In this document: positions 27,831 to 37,354 of the stretch, piece by piece | Layout: every line of letters starts with the position of its first letter | Numbering within the stretch: the first letter of the stretch is position 1 | The notes under the pieces: generated by a model | Databases searched by the model: none | What the model was told of the DNA's origin: nothing | What the model saw: only the letters and a program-made list of their open reading frames with translations | Assembly (NCBI GenBank): GCA_965221175.1 | Contig: OZ244867.1 | Coordinates: 2,294,001-2,358,000 of the forward strand | Direction of reading: 5' to 3' | DNA from: JAJDZL01 sp965221175 | GTDB taxonomy: Bacteria > Pseudomonadota > Gammaproteobacteria > Arenicellales > JAJDZL01 | Length of the DNA stretch: 64,000 nt | Made by a program: the position numbers and the translations under genes

Positions 27831-28493
27831 GCTTTCACCTCATTTGTGTAGTGATTACGGCAAATACCAGGACTGCCGCCATTTTAAAATTCCCGTATTT
27901 ACAATAATCAGACGTATCTTTGTCAGCGGGAAATCAAGTTAAGTTCAGTATATAGCAACTAGACTGCATGTCTTGCCACTGAGTAGGATGATAGCGAAAT
28001 GGGGTTGGAAGTTGTCACGAAAGGGCCTTTTCAGATGCCATACGGATTAAAACTGCCGGATGCGCTGGGTCGAAAGTCTTTGGAACGAAAAATCAGACAG
28101 ATTCTCCCTACAATATCGCTCAATTTATGCAGGCACTGTGCGTAACTGTACTTGTTTAAGATTGATCACAACTTGTGCGAATTGATTCTGCCAGTGATAG
28201 TATTCAGACAATGAAAACTACACCGACGGGCGCGACATCAACCTGCAAAACGATTTTCAAAGGTTTCACCTGCAGCGTCGAGCATTGCGCTTTGGCGAGC
28301 GGCGCATCTTTCGAACCCAGGCGCCGCAAGGCCTGCTTTCGCAATTTCGTACCTGTATTGAAGCAGCCATTGAAGTGCATTGGAAATTGTCAAGGATCCC
28401 CAAAACTCTATAGCGGCTACTTGATCAAAGAGAAGGACAGAGCGGATCATCAAGGGTGGCTTGCGGTGCTTCATGCACCCGGATGGAATTGGA
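27831..28493. other. Gene-poor stretch before a dehydrogenase remnant
   Basis: About 660 bases without an assignable gene. A 48-codon plus-strand frame at 27999-28145 and overlapping frames on both strands at 28175-28612 are open but show no domain I recognise. Given the pseudogene next door, the stretch may hold further decayed coding sequence. Confidence 0.3.
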
Positions 28494-29045
28494 TCAGCGA
28501 TGAACCCTTTCGCGACGCGGGTCGAAGAAAGTGCGCAGTGATGCAACAGCTGCAAAACGTTCGCAGGCAATTTCAATTTCCCACATTCCATTCGCGGTCA
28601 GGCCATCTGTGATGCCATCCGCGTGGCGTACCTAAACCATGCCAACCGATGTTCCAAGGGTGAAACTGAACGCGCCTGATGAAAGGTAACCGGCAATTTT
28701 ACCGGTGAGCCATATGGGTTCTTCGCCATACAGGACAGGTTCAGGGTCATTCAGCTTGAACATGACCAGGCGCTTTTTCAGCAGGCCGAATTCAGTTTGT
28801 GACAGCAGTGAGTTACGCCCCGTATAATCACCGGGCTTGTCTAGATCAACCGTATATCCGAGACCTGCTTCGAATGGGGTGTCTTCTGGAGTAAGGTCAG
28901 GATCGAATTCCCGATACGCCTTTTCGCAACGCAAGTGTCCTAGTGCATGGTAGCCGGACAGATTCGAGCTGGCAAGAGAACCAATTGCTTCAGCGGTTCG
29001 ACAGACAACCATTTCGAAGCCGGAGATTTTGGATTAGCGGTCTGA
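28494..29045 (-). pseudogene. C-terminal remnant of a dimethylglycine/sarcosine dehydrogenase-type oxidoreductase
   Basis: The minus strand encodes the folate-binding, GcvT-like tail of the FAD-dependent dehydrogenases that demethylate dimethylglycine or sarcosine: SGYHALGHLRCEKAYREF, TPFEAGLGYTVDLDKPGDY, GRNSLLSQ, KKRLVMFKLNDPEPVLYGEE, PIWLTGKIAGYLSSGAF. A stop codon at 28632 interrupts the frame just after TLGTSVGMV. In the same frame the homology goes on (NGMWEIEIACERFAAVASLR, TFFDP) to a proper stop at 28494. The N-terminal FAD domain, about 400 residues or more, is absent; upstream lies the oppositely oriented eutC-like gene. So there is one nonsense change plus loss of the 5' two thirds. 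Confidence 0.8.
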
Positions 29046-29165
29046 ATATGTAAAATCCGACGCACTAGCTACTACTATGATTCCCAGCGCAACCATTGAT
29101 ATGCGCCTTCATCATCGGATTGTCTTCGGTGAAAATTTCGACGGTTGAGGAGTGAGAAGCCGATC

Positions 29166-30158
29166 ATGCCCATACTCAAAATATTGACTGAAAGCGAACT
29201 TCGTCAAGCAGTTCAATTGAATGCCGATGCAATCGAATGTATTGAATCGGCATTCGCTGCTCTTGCCAGCGGCGAGGTTGTGATGCCACCGATTCTTTCC
29301 ATGGCAATTGAGGAATTCAACGGCGAAGTTGACGTAAAGACTGCCTATGTACCAGGATTTGAAAGCTTTGCAATAAAAATGTCGCCGGGTTTTTTCGACA
29401 ATCCGAAGGTGGGTTTGCCGAGCACGTCCGGTTTGATGGTGCTGTTTGCCGCACGCACCGGAATGCTCGAAGCGGTTTTGCTGGACAATGGCTATCTGAC
29501 AGATATTCGGACTGCTGCTGCAGGTGCTGTTGCAGCACGTTATCTCGCACGCACTGACGCTGAGAGAGTTTGTATAGTCGGAGCTGGCAGGCAGTCGCGC
29601 CTGCAGCTTGAAGCATTGTGCTTGGTACGTCCGATTCAATCAGCGGTGGTATGGGCGCGTAACCACGATCGAGGTAAATCAGCGGCTTTGGAACTCTCTG
29701 AGAACCTTGGTGTGTCTGTAACGTTCGGTTCCCACCTGAAAAAGGCCATCAGCTCAGCCGACATTGTGGTGACAACTACACCTTCCGCAGATCCGCTGGT
29801 AATGGCTGATTGGCTGTGTGCTGGTCAGCACATTACATCCATGGGGTCTGATCAGGCACATAAGAATGAGTTGGACCCCGGTTGTTTTTCTGTTGTTGAC
29901 CGGTATGTGCCGGACCGGCGTTCACAAACTGAAAAGCTCGGCGAACTGCATCATGCCCTTGAGGCTGGGACAGCATCCGCGGATTCAATATTCCCAGAAC
30001 TCGGCGACATTGTTGCGGGCAAGGCGAAGAGACGTGAATCCGATGAGGAAATTACACTCTGCGACTTGACTGGCACTGGTGTGCAGGATACAGCAATCGC
30101 TACATTTGCCCGCATGCGCGCCGAAGCAGTTTCCGCTGGCATTGATATTGAGGTCTGA
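29166..30158 (+). CDS. eutC: Ornithine cyclodeaminase-family protein, ectoine utilisation EutC-like
   Basis: 330-residue NAD-binding protein of the ornithine cyclodeaminase/mu-crystallin family. The Rossmann motif is CIVGAGRQSRLQ. The substrate side has VDVKTAYVPGFESFAIKMSPGF-type sequence, and ITSMGSDQAHKNELDP is typical of EutC. Family members deaminate and cyclise amino acids or reduce cyclic imines. Placement directly before doeA and doeB points to ectoine breakdown, where EutC is proposed to help convert the ring. I start it at ATG 29166, which has GAGGAG 12 bases ahead; a TTG at 29145 is less likely. It overlaps nothing and doeA follows after 2 bases. Confidence 0.85.
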   Translation: MPILKILTESELRQAVQLNADAIECIESAFAALASGEVVMPPILSMAIEEFNGEVDVKTAYVPGFESFAIKMSPGFFDNPKVGLPSTSGLMVLFAARTGMLEAVLLDNGYLTDIRTAAAGAVAARYLARTDAERVCIVGAGRQSRLQLEALCLVRPIQSAVVWARNHDRGKSAALELSENLGVSVTFGSHLKKAISSADIVVTTTPSADPLVMADWLCAGQHITSMGSDQAHKNELDPGCFSVVDRYVPDRRSQTEKLGELHHALEAGTASADSIFPELGDIVAGKAKRRESDEEITLCDLTGTGVQDTAIATFARMRAEAVSAGIDIEV

Positions 30159-30160
30159 TA

Positions 30161-31356
30161 ATGAACGCAACCACACCTATATTTGCGAAAGTGTTCAGCC
30201 GCGAGGATTTCGCGAGTCGAGTGCATGATGTGAAGCTGCGCATGGAACGAGCGGGCTACGATCTGATTATCAGTCAGGATCCCAGCAATATGTGCTGGCT
30301 GACTGGATATGACGGCTGGTCATTCTATGTTCCTCAGTGCGTGCTCGTGCACCTACATGAGGATTCGCCTTTCTGGTTCGGACGTGCACAGGATGCCAAA
30401 GCCGCTCGTGTGACAACCTATCTTCCTGATGAAAATATTATTCCGTATTCGGAAAGTCTGGTACAGCATCCGGTTGATCATCCTTACGATGAGCTTGTGG
30501 AACTCATTCAAGCGAAAAGCTGGGCCGGGGACAGAATTGGCGTTGAAATGGATGCGCACTATTACACGGCAAGATGCCATTCCACATTGGTCAACGCGTT
30601 GTCAAATGCTCGAATTGAGAATAACGGTGATTTGGTCAACTGGGCGAGACTGGTGAAGTCCGACAAAGAAATCGAATTGATGCGAGAAGCTGGACAAATT
30701 TGCACACAGACGATGAATTCAGCGATTTCCAAAATTCGCGCAGGTATTCCTCAAAATCAAGTAATTGCCGAAATTTATCGTGCGCAGATTTCCGGCGTCA
30801 ACGGCTGCGGTGGTGATTACGCATCATTCGCTCCGCTCATTCAGGTCGGTGAAGGCACCAGTACACCGCATTTGACATGGTCTGATGCACCACTGCCGAA
30901 TGATGTGCTGACGATGATCGAAATCGCCGGAGTGAGGCGTCGGTATAACGCACCCTTGACGCGTACGGTTCACATCGGAAAGGCACCAGACAAAGTACGG
31001 AATCTGGCTAAAGTCATCGTAGAGGGCGTAGACGTAAGTCTTGCGCTCGCGCGGCCAGGAATTACTTGTGAAATGGTTGAGGTGGCTGGCAAGGGGTGCT
31101 CAATCGGAACGGACTGACAAAAGACAGTCGAGTTGGATACTCGATCGGAGTCGGTTATCCGCCCGACTGGGGAGAGCGAACATGCAGTCTGCGACCAGGA
31201 GATTCAACCGTATTGGAAGCTGGAATGTGCTTTCACTTTCAGTCTGGAGTCTGGCTGAGTGATTTCGGCTGTGCGGTATCGGAGTCATTCGTGGTTACAC
31301 ATAGCGGCGGCGAGAGGCTCTGCAATGTGGAACGCGATCTGATTGTTGTTGAATAA
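30161..31356 (+). pseudogene. doeA: Ectoine hydrolase, interrupted by a -1 frameshift
   Basis: Ectoine hydrolase (M24 peptidase-like fold) opens the ectoine ring to N-acetyl-diaminobutyrate. The first frame (30161-31117) covers about 310 residues with SQDPSNMCWLTGYDGWSFY, NNGDLVNWARLVKSDKEIE and GITCEMVEVA. It then runs into a foreign tail and stops. The rest continues one frame over from 31087: WQGVLNRNGL, SRVGYSIGVGYPPDWGE, LRPGDSTVLEAGMCFHF, then SFVVTHSGGE, ending at 31356. One missing base near 31085-31087 would restore a product of about 398 residues, the family's usual length. All else looks intact, so this is either a very recent mutation or a sequencing or assembly error. Confidence 0.88.
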
Positions 31357-31391
31357 TTCGAAATCTGCCATTCAAAGAGACTAGAGAACGT

Positions 31392-32384
31392 ATGCGAAAC
31401 AGTCCGATAACATCTACAGTGCCGTATGACAAAGACGGCGTGCATCATGGATTTCTGCGATTGCCTCACAGCCGCAACGATTCAGCATGGGGATCGTTGA
31501 TGATTCCGATCAGTGTAATTCGAAATGGCACTGAACCGACTGCGCTTTTGACGGGTGCAAATCATGGTGATGAGTATGAAGGCCCTGTTGCGCTGCAGAA
31601 TCTGGCATTGCACCTAACAATGTCAGATATCTCCGGACGGGTGATTATTGTTCCCGCTTTCAACTATCCGGCATTTCGTGCCGGATCAAGAAATTCACCG
31701 ATTGACGATGGAAATATGAACCGCGTTTTTCCAGGCAATCCAAGTGGAACCGTCACCGAAAAGATTGCTGACTATTTCATGCGCACTCTGGTACCGATGT
31801 CGGATGTTGTTGTCGATATCCATTCGGGCGGCAAATCGCTTGAGTTTTTGCCTTTCGCTGCAGCACATGTGCTCGTGGACAAAGATCAGCAGGCAGCATG
31901 CGTCGCTGCAATGCGCGCATTCAATGCTCCGTATTCGATGCTGCTTCTTGAAATTGATAACACAGGAATGTACGACACAGCTGTTGAAGATCAAGGAAAA
32001 GTATTCGTGTCTTCAGAACTCGGCGGTGGCGGCACCACCACGGCAAAGACCGTTTCAATCGCAAAGAAAGGAATTCGAAACGTCCTGATTCACTCTGGTA
32101 TTCTGAAGGCGGAACCAGATGTTGACGCGTCAGTGAATTTGGATACGCCGGATGGGGATTACTTCGTCTTCAGCAATCACGATGGACTGATTGAGCCGAC
32201 AGTGGATTTAGGCAGTTTCGTGGATGAAGGTGATGTTCTGGCGCGTGTCTGGCCGCTGGACCGTACCGGCATCAATCCCATCGAATACCGGGCTCGACGC
32301 CAAGGCATGTTGGCCGGTCGCCACTTTCCGGGGCTCGTGAAAGCAGGTGATTTCATGGCAGTTATCGCCATAACTGATGAATGA
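31392..32384 (+). CDS. doeB: N-acetyl-2,4-diaminobutyrate deacetylase
   Basis: Zinc-dependent deacetylase of the succinylglutamate desuccinylase/aspartoacylase family, acting after ectoine hydrolase to give 2,4-diaminobutyrate. The 330 residues include the zinc motif TGANHGDEYEGP, the second block DIHSGGKSLEFLP and ELGGGGTTTAK, all seen in DoeB/EutE. The order eutC-doeA-doeB is a standard ectoine cluster core. Missing from the window are the transport genes, an AsnC-type regulator, and doeC/doeD, unless the distant aminotransferase at 59212-60534 fills in. Confidence 0.9.
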   Translation: MRNSPITSTVPYDKDGVHHGFLRLPHSRNDSAWGSLMIPISVIRNGTEPTALLTGANHGDEYEGPVALQNLALHLTMSDISGRVIIVPAFNYPAFRAGSRNSPIDDGNMNRVFPGNPSGTVTEKIADYFMRTLVPMSDVVVDIHSGGKSLEFLPFAAAHVLVDKDQQAACVAAMRAFNAPYSMLLLEIDNTGMYDTAVEDQGKVFVSSELGGGGTTTAKTVSIAKKGIRNVLIHSGILKAEPDVDASVNLDTPDGDYFVFSNHDGLIEPTVDLGSFVDEGDVLARVWPLDRTGINPIEYRARRQGMLAGRHFPGLVKAGDFMAVIAITDE

Positions 32385-32601
32385 AGAATTGCTTCGCATA
32401 CGATTTCAGAAACACAGCCACCAACAGCATCTCCATCTGCTCCTCATATACGACGACCTTCTTGCAACGATGATTAGGGGCTTGCTCCGCAACGCCCAGC
32501 TCCAAACGGATGTCAGGAATTCTGAAATTTTTCCTGGTAGTTGGGAATTCAGGCTAACAGGCAGAAAGACTAGTTACCATCGCGATTACGGCAGCCTCCC
32601 C

Positions 32602-33243
32602 TCAGCCAGGAGCGAGTACGAAGTCGAAACGTCCACGCGAGCCTCCGCTAATGGAGTCCAGGCGCAACATGAGGTCGTCGCGAAAAATCCAGTCCTTGGC
32701 GTTGGTGTCTTGCAGGTCGGGGAAATATAGCTGAGTGGTGAGCAGGCGAGTCGCTTCGCCCTGGACTTTTACATGAATATGCGGCGTTCGCCCGGGATAA
32801 TGGCCGGGCCGGATAGTCTTGAAGCGAAAGGCACCCGCAGAGTCGGTGAATTGATGGCCGCGATAGCGAAAGCTCACATTGTCGTAGCGCCCGTGTTCGT
32901 CACAATGCCAGATGTCGATTACGGCACCCGCAATAGGGCGACAATCGGGCCTGAGAACTAAACCTTCGAGAACTAACGGTTGTCCACTTGAGTCAGGTTC
33001 CTGCAAGTTGGCCCGGCGCGGTGTCGTTGGCGTATAGAATGGCCCCTCGCTCTGTGCGCGTGTACCGGTGGTGCAGGCAAGCGGGGAATCAAGTTCCAAG
33101 AGACGATCGGCGGCTGGGCCGGAAAATGCGTAGCTTAAGGCAGACGAGCGAGCTCGAGCCAGAAAAGGCAGGGCGACCGCACTCGCGGCAACAGTAACCA
33201 AACTGACCAGCATGAAGCGGCGTGTAATTTTGCGTTTCGACAT
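32602..33243 (-). CDS. Exported intradiol ring-cleavage dioxygenase-like protein
   Basis: 213 residues. The N-terminus KRKITRRFMLVSLVTVAASA looks like a twin-arginine signal peptide, followed by a short linker and an intradiol dioxygenase beta-sandwich. The iron ligands are present: Tyr in HGRYDN, then Tyr and two His in GHYPGRTPHIHV. The active-site entry motif is SEGPFYTP. Cytosolic members cleave catechol or protocatechuate, but secreted single-gene members exist with unknown substrates. It is not accompanied by other aromatic-degradation genes. It points toward doeB on the opposite strand. Confidence 0.82.
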   Translation of the reverse strand: MSKRKITRRFMLVSLVTVAASAVALPFLARARSSALSYAFSGPAADRLLELDSPLACTTGTRAQSEGPFYTPTTPRRANLQEPDSSGQPLVLEGLVLRPDCRPIAGAVIDIWHCDEHGRYDNVSFRYRGHQFTDSAGAFRFKTIRPGHYPGRTPHIHVKVQGEATRLLTTQLYFPDLQDTNAKDWIFRDDLMLRLDSISGGSRGRFDFVLAPG

Positions 33244-33877
33244 AGGTTCGAAAGAAAGTCAGTTCATAAATTTGTTGTAAGCACGGAATTTCGAAAAATT
33301 TCTGAGTTACACTCGAATTGTCATTTTAACAATAGCAAATAATTTTTAAATCACGCTTTAAGTATAACTCCAGAATTCCTGACCTCAACCGAGTAATTTC
33401 AATTCATTCTAACGGTTTTCCGGTTGAATTTTCATAGAAAATCATGAGGTCGGTTCTGGGGTATTTTGTCGCGGCCTCATTGAGTTCCTTGATCCTTGGC
33501 AGCAGCGCACGATCTATGACATAGTTGGTTAATCCCAGCACTGAATGAGTATGATTTACTACTTATTCCGACTGTACAAACGATGGCGATACCACTGTCT
33601 CCCCAGCCAGATACCGCCATCGGCTATATTTTGCCACAGGTTGCTCGAGCCCAGGCCGAATTCTTGTCCGACCGGTCTGACAGGACATCCGGCAATCTCC
33701 ATTTCTTGCGGAATGAGCGATGGGTTGCTGGGGGGTTGATGCTGTTTGCTGGCAAATGGAAGGAATCCACAATCTATGCAGCGGTATCTGAATTTGAACA
33801 AGCGGAGGTTTGGCATTCTGCAGTTCCCCTAAAGTCGTGAACGCATCGTGCTTGACGACAATCCAAAGCGAAATTCA
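33244..33877. other. Gene-poor stretch with a possible gene fragment
   Basis: About 630 bases. On the minus strand at 33404-33541 a short frame reads like real protein (LTNYVIDRALLPRIKELNEA, then TDLMIFYENSTGKP) and ends in a normal stop. It begins abruptly with only a GTG, so it may be the tail of a lost gene. I do not recognise its family. The frame at 33583-33840 on the plus strand shows nothing familiar. The rest looks like spacer. Confidence 0.3.
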
Positions 33878-33909
33878 TTACAATATAGAAATCTATTTCT
33901 ATATTGTAA
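33878..33909. promoter_or_regulatory. Perfect 15-bp palindrome next to the ATPase start
   Basis: TTACAATATAGAAAT (33878-33892) and ATTTCTATATTGTAA (33895-33909) are exact reverse complements separated by CT. The palindrome ends 1 base before the ATG of the ATPase gene. It could be an operator, a promoter with two-fold symmetry, or an mRNA hairpin hiding the start; no separate ribosome binding site is visible. Confidence 0.7.
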
Positions 33910-33910
33910 A

Positions 33911-35059
33911 ATGTTTGCTAGAAAAATCACGGACGTTTTACTTGCCAGACTGGAGGCTTATCCTGCTGTCGCATTAGTTGGCCCGCGTCAATGCGGAAAA
34001 ACAACGCTTGCGCGCTCGTTCGGTGGTCGATATTTCGATCTTGAACAGGATTCTGACAAGCTCCGTTTGGATGTTCAGTGGAATGAGGTGATCGCCGGGA
34101 CTGAACTCGTTGTTCTCGATGAAGCTCAGGTGTGGCCGGACCTGTTCTCACGCCTGCGCGGTGCTATTGATAGCAACCGAAATCAATTCGGCCGGTTCTT
34201 GTTGTTAGGTTCAGTATCACCTTTTCTCATGACGCGGGTTTCCGAGTCTCTCGCAGGGAGGCTTTCTGTTATTGAGTTGTCCCCATTTGTTCAGCCCGAA
34301 CTCGCTAACAGTACCCAACAAAACATACTCTGGTTATATGGGGGTTATCCTGACGGGGGTGTATTGAGCGGCCAAGGTTTCCCCGTTTGGCAAATGGAAT
34401 ACCTGAAATTGCTTTCTCAACGCGATCTTCCCAACTGGGGAATGACGGCTCAGCCACAGACAACGCTAAGACTGCTTCGTATGCTTGCGGCGAGCCATGG
34501 TCAGGAATGGAATGCCAGCCAGGTCGGAAAAAGTCTAGGTTTGTCCTACCATACAGTCAATGGCTATCTTGATTATCTTGAAGGTGCTTTTCTTATCCGT
34601 CGTTTGCCTGCGTACTATGCCAACATTCGAAAGCGCTTGGTCAAGCGTCCAAAGATATACTGGCGGGATAGTGGGTTGTTGCATGCATTGCTGAATGTGC
34701 AGAATTCAGATGACTTGTTGAACCAGCCTTGGGTGGGTGTAAGCTGGGAAGGATTTGTTATAGAACAGGTTTTAGCGATACTGCAGACCAAAGGCGTAAT
34801 TTACGAAGCATTCCATCTGCGTACAAATGATCAGCGGGAAATCGATTTATTGATTCGAATCCATACGGAACTATGGGCTATCGAAATTAAACTGACTTCT
34901 AATCCCGGTCCAAGTGACATGGCTCATCTCAACAGCAATGCCGATCTCATCGGCGCCGACAAAAGATTTCTGGTGTGTATGTGCAGCGAAGATATCGTGT
35001 CCGGCAATCAAGTTATCTGCAACATGGACGGAATTATCAGATTCATTGAGCAATTCTGA
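33911..35059 (+). CDS. AAA-family ATPase with DUF4143 domain
   Basis: 382 residues. The N-terminal AAA domain has Walker A VGPRQCGKTTLARS near residue 23 and a Walker B-like VVLDEAQ, then a sensor-type LLGS. The middle carries a winged-helix-like region (GKSLGLSYHTVNGYLDYLEG) and YWRDSGLLHALL. The C-terminal DUF4143 part has a nuclease-like motif, EIDLLIRIHTELWAIEIK. Proteins of this kind are common, scattered and of unknown function, with features suggesting DNA binding or defence-like roles. ATG 33911 follows directly on a perfect palindrome. Flanking stretches lack genes, suggesting a mobile or recently acquired unit. Confidence 0.85.
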   Translation: MFARKITDVLLARLEAYPAVALVGPRQCGKTTLARSFGGRYFDLEQDSDKLRLDVQWNEVIAGTELVVLDEAQVWPDLFSRLRGAIDSNRNQFGRFLLLGSVSPFLMTRVSESLAGRLSVIELSPFVQPELANSTQQNILWLYGGYPDGGVLSGQGFPVWQMEYLKLLSQRDLPNWGMTAQPQTTLRLLRMLAASHGQEWNASQVGKSLGLSYHTVNGYLDYLEGAFLIRRLPAYYANIRKRLVKRPKIYWRDSGLLHALLNVQNSDDLLNQPWVGVSWEGFVIEQVLAILQTKGVIYEAFHLRTNDQREIDLLIRIHTELWAIEIKLTSNPGPSDMAHLNSNADLIGADKRFLVCMCSEDIVSGNQVICNMDGIIRFIEQF

Positions 35060-35438
35060 TTGCGTTGGCAGGCGATAAAGTTGATGTCAGACAGACTCGA
35101 AAGATCGGTAGTTTTTGCTGTACATCGGACACTGCTGTTAATTTGATACCAGATTCTACAGCCAGCACTCCAAGGTTGAGGTTTGAAAACTATATGGACT
35201 GTTATGATTTGACCTGTCAATGTTACCTTGATGTTCAAAGCAGTGTAAAGGGTACGACTCCGGGCAGTTTTGTCGGTCTTTTGTCGAACAGGCTAAGGAT
35301 TCAAGTTCTGTATTAAGCGTGTTAATCCGCTTGCCCATATCGGGCACACGCTGGCGCAACTCGTCGAGTAATTAGGAAAATGTATGACTTGACTGATAGA
35401 CGTAAAATTAGCGGCACTGCCTTAACACGGAAAAAGTT
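35060..35438. other. Gene-poor stretch after the ATPase gene
   Basis: About 380 bases. On the minus strand near 35200-35368 a frame reads LDELRQRVPDMGKRINTLN then ELESLACSTKDRQNCP, which faintly resembles the C-terminal helix and Cys-Pro end of MerR-family regulators. It is short, without a start, and I do not call it a gene. Confidence 0.25.
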
Positions 35439-36494
35439 TCAAGCACGTTCGTTGAGCCACTGACCAATTCTGATCGGAATATCCAGACCAGCTTTGCTGC
35501 TTACATAAATTCCGATGTGCCCCGTGTCATATACGATCTCTTCATAATCTTGAGAGCTGGTCAAATACTTCAGTGCTTGGGATGCTGCCGGCGGAACCAG
35601 ATGATCCTGCTTGGCCATTAGATTCAATATCGGCAGTTTTAGGGTTCTTAGATCGACTTCCCGATTTCCGATTGTCAACCCGCCTTTTACCAGGCGGTTA
35701 TGATGAAAGAATTCTTTGATGAAAGTGCGGAACATCTCACCCGCCTGATCCGGACTGTCGAATATCCATTTCTCCATGCGCATGAAGTTTTCAACTTTCT
35801 CTGGCTGGTCAATGATCTGAACAAAATCGAGATATTTTTCGATTCCAAGTCGAAATGGTTTGAGTGAAAGAAAAATGCTGTTCAACACAGTGCCGGAAAC
35901 GTTTCCCATCGTGTCAACCAGCAAGTCTACGTCAATTTCCTTAAACCAATGGGTGAGCAGATTATCCGGGGTGTGAAAGTCTACTGGCGTCACCATTGTG
36001 ATCAGATTCTTCACTTTCTTGGGTTGGAGTGCTGCATAGCATAGACTCATGGTACCGCCTTGACAGATTCCCAAAATATTGACTTTGGAGGCGCCTGAGT
36101 GCTGCAGCGTCTCATCAACGCAACGTTCCAGCATTTCGTCTATGTAGTGAGAAAGATCGAGGTAGCGGTCACCGGGTCCTGGATATCCCCAATCGATAAG
36201 ATAAACATCAATGCCCTGATTCAATAAACCTCTCACCAGCGAGCGTTGTTCATGGAGGTCGACAATGTATGGACGGTTCACGAGTGCATATACAATCAGA
36301 AGCGGCTCGGCAACTTCTTGTGTATTGGTTAGCGGATGATATCGATATAGCCTCAATTCGTTTTGTTGATGGATTTCATCCTTGGGGGTTGTTCCCACAC
36401 GAATCTCGCCCAGATATTCGACAACTTTGAATCCTTCGGTCAAGCGCGATTGAAATTCCGCGGATTCCTGAAGGAATTTTTCTGCACTCTGCAT
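35439..36494 (-). CDS. phaC: Class III polyhydroxyalkanoate synthase, catalytic subunit
   Basis: Polymerises hydroxyacyl-CoA into PHA storage granules. 351 residues, the length of the short class III type that needs PhaE. The catalytic cysteine is in GICQGG (Cys144). The aspartate is in AKQDHLVPP and the histidine in YDTGHIGIYVSSKAG, giving the Cys-Asp-His triad. DWGYPGPGDRYLDL is also typical. It lies 5 bases after phaE, divergent from phaB-phaR. Confidence 0.96.
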   Translation of the reverse strand: MQSAEKFLQESAEFQSRLTEGFKVVEYLGEIRVGTTPKDEIHQQNELRLYRYHPLTNTQEVAEPLLIVYALVNRPYIVDLHEQRSLVRGLLNQGIDVYLIDWGYPGPGDRYLDLSHYIDEMLERCVDETLQHSGASKVNILGICQGGTMSLCYAALQPKKVKNLITMVTPVDFHTPDNLLTHWFKEIDVDLLVDTMGNVSGTVLNSIFLSLKPFRLGIEKYLDFVQIIDQPEKVENFMRMEKWIFDSPDQAGEMFRTFIKEFFHHNRLVKGGLTIGNREVDLRTLKLPILNLMAKQDHLVPPAASQALKYLTSSQDYEEIVYDTGHIGIYVSSKAGLDIPIRIGQWLNERA

Positions 36495-36499
36495 CTAAT

Positions 36500-37354
36500 T
36501 CACTTTTTCGAGCGTGGGGGTCGAGCTTTTACTGAACTCGAAGTGGTTTTCCTCTTTCGCTGTGGTTTCGGCTTTTCCACTTGCGCAAACCGTTGTTGCA
36601 GATCTCGAATCGTTTCATTCAGACGATCAATTTGTGAGTTTGCTTGCGAGTTTTGCTGATGCAGTCTGTCAAGCTCACTTCGAGTCGGCTGTCCTTGCGA
36701 TCTGGATGTCTTTTCCTGGATCTTGTTTTGGTGCTGCAGCAAGCGGATATAGGAATCGATCAGTTTGCCGAAACAAACCGCATACTCCGAAGTGAAGGCT
36801 ACTTTCTCAAACTCGACTTCACAGCAATCAATCCACTTGCGATACATGTCTTCGAATCCGAACTCTTCGTCAGTGTTCGATATTGATTGAATAAACTGTT
36901 CGCCGGCACTCCGTGTGAATCCCTGAAAAATATTTACATAGCCTTGAAGCGCTGAAGCATATTCCTGCTGATGCTTGAGTAGCAAAGTCCAATCTTCCTG
37001 ATATTCGCGACCGATGCCCAATGCCGGCATCTGAACCATGGAAGCATTCCACGCAGGGGTACTGCTGCCGGTAAGGAATGGATTCACCCAAGGACTGTTC
37101 TGAGTGGCAGTGGATGCAGGCAGTCCGGCAATGAAAGGGTTGAAAGTAAATGACTTGATCATTTCGTCCAATTGCTGTCTGTTTACTGAAGATGCCCCCT
37201 GCGTTTGCACGGTGTCGTACATCGACCGAAACGCGTTTCCAAGTTCAAATAGTTGCGAATAAATTGGCGATGCAGTTGGCGGTCCCGGAGCAAACGATCT
37301 GCTCCACATGGAAATCATATCCGTCGGATTGGAAATTCCCCAGGGATTAAACAC
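36500..37354 (-). CDS. phaE: Class III PHA synthase subunit PhaE
   Basis: Partner subunit required by class III PhaC. 284 residues, shorter than the typical 330-360. It has a helical middle (YRKWIDCCEVEFEKVAFTSE, then FGKLIDSYIRLLQHQNKIQE), a coiled coil near the end (RLNETIRDLQQRFAQVE) and a basic tail (KPKPQRKRKTTSS). Identity rests on these features and on lying 5 bases before phaC. Confidence 0.88.
   Translation of the reverse strand: MFNPWGISNPTDMISMWSRSFAPGPPTASPIYSQLFELGNAFRSMYDTVQTQGASSVNRQQLDEMIKSFTFNPFIAGLPASTATQNSPWVNPFLTGSSTPAWNASMVQMPALGIGREYQEDWTLLLKHQQEYASALQGYVNIFQGFTRSAGEQFIQSISNTDEEFGFEDMYRKWIDCCEVEFEKVAFTSEYAVCFGKLIDSYIRLLQHQNKIQEKTSRSQGQPTRSELDRLHQQNSQANSQIDRLNETIRDLQQRFAQVEKPKPQRKRKTTSSSVKARPPRSKK

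Noticed and set aside
28175..28612. 145-codon plus-strand frame
   Set aside because: It overlaps the dehydrogenase remnant on the other strand, and no family is recognisable.
29112..29639. 175-codon minus frame, cysteine-rich
   Set aside because: Shadow of the eutC-like gene; composition is unlike a real protein.
35200..35368. MerR-regulator-like tail on the minus strand
   Set aside because: Only a weak resemblance over about 50 codons, no start and no DNA-binding part; kept as a note in the intergenic entry.
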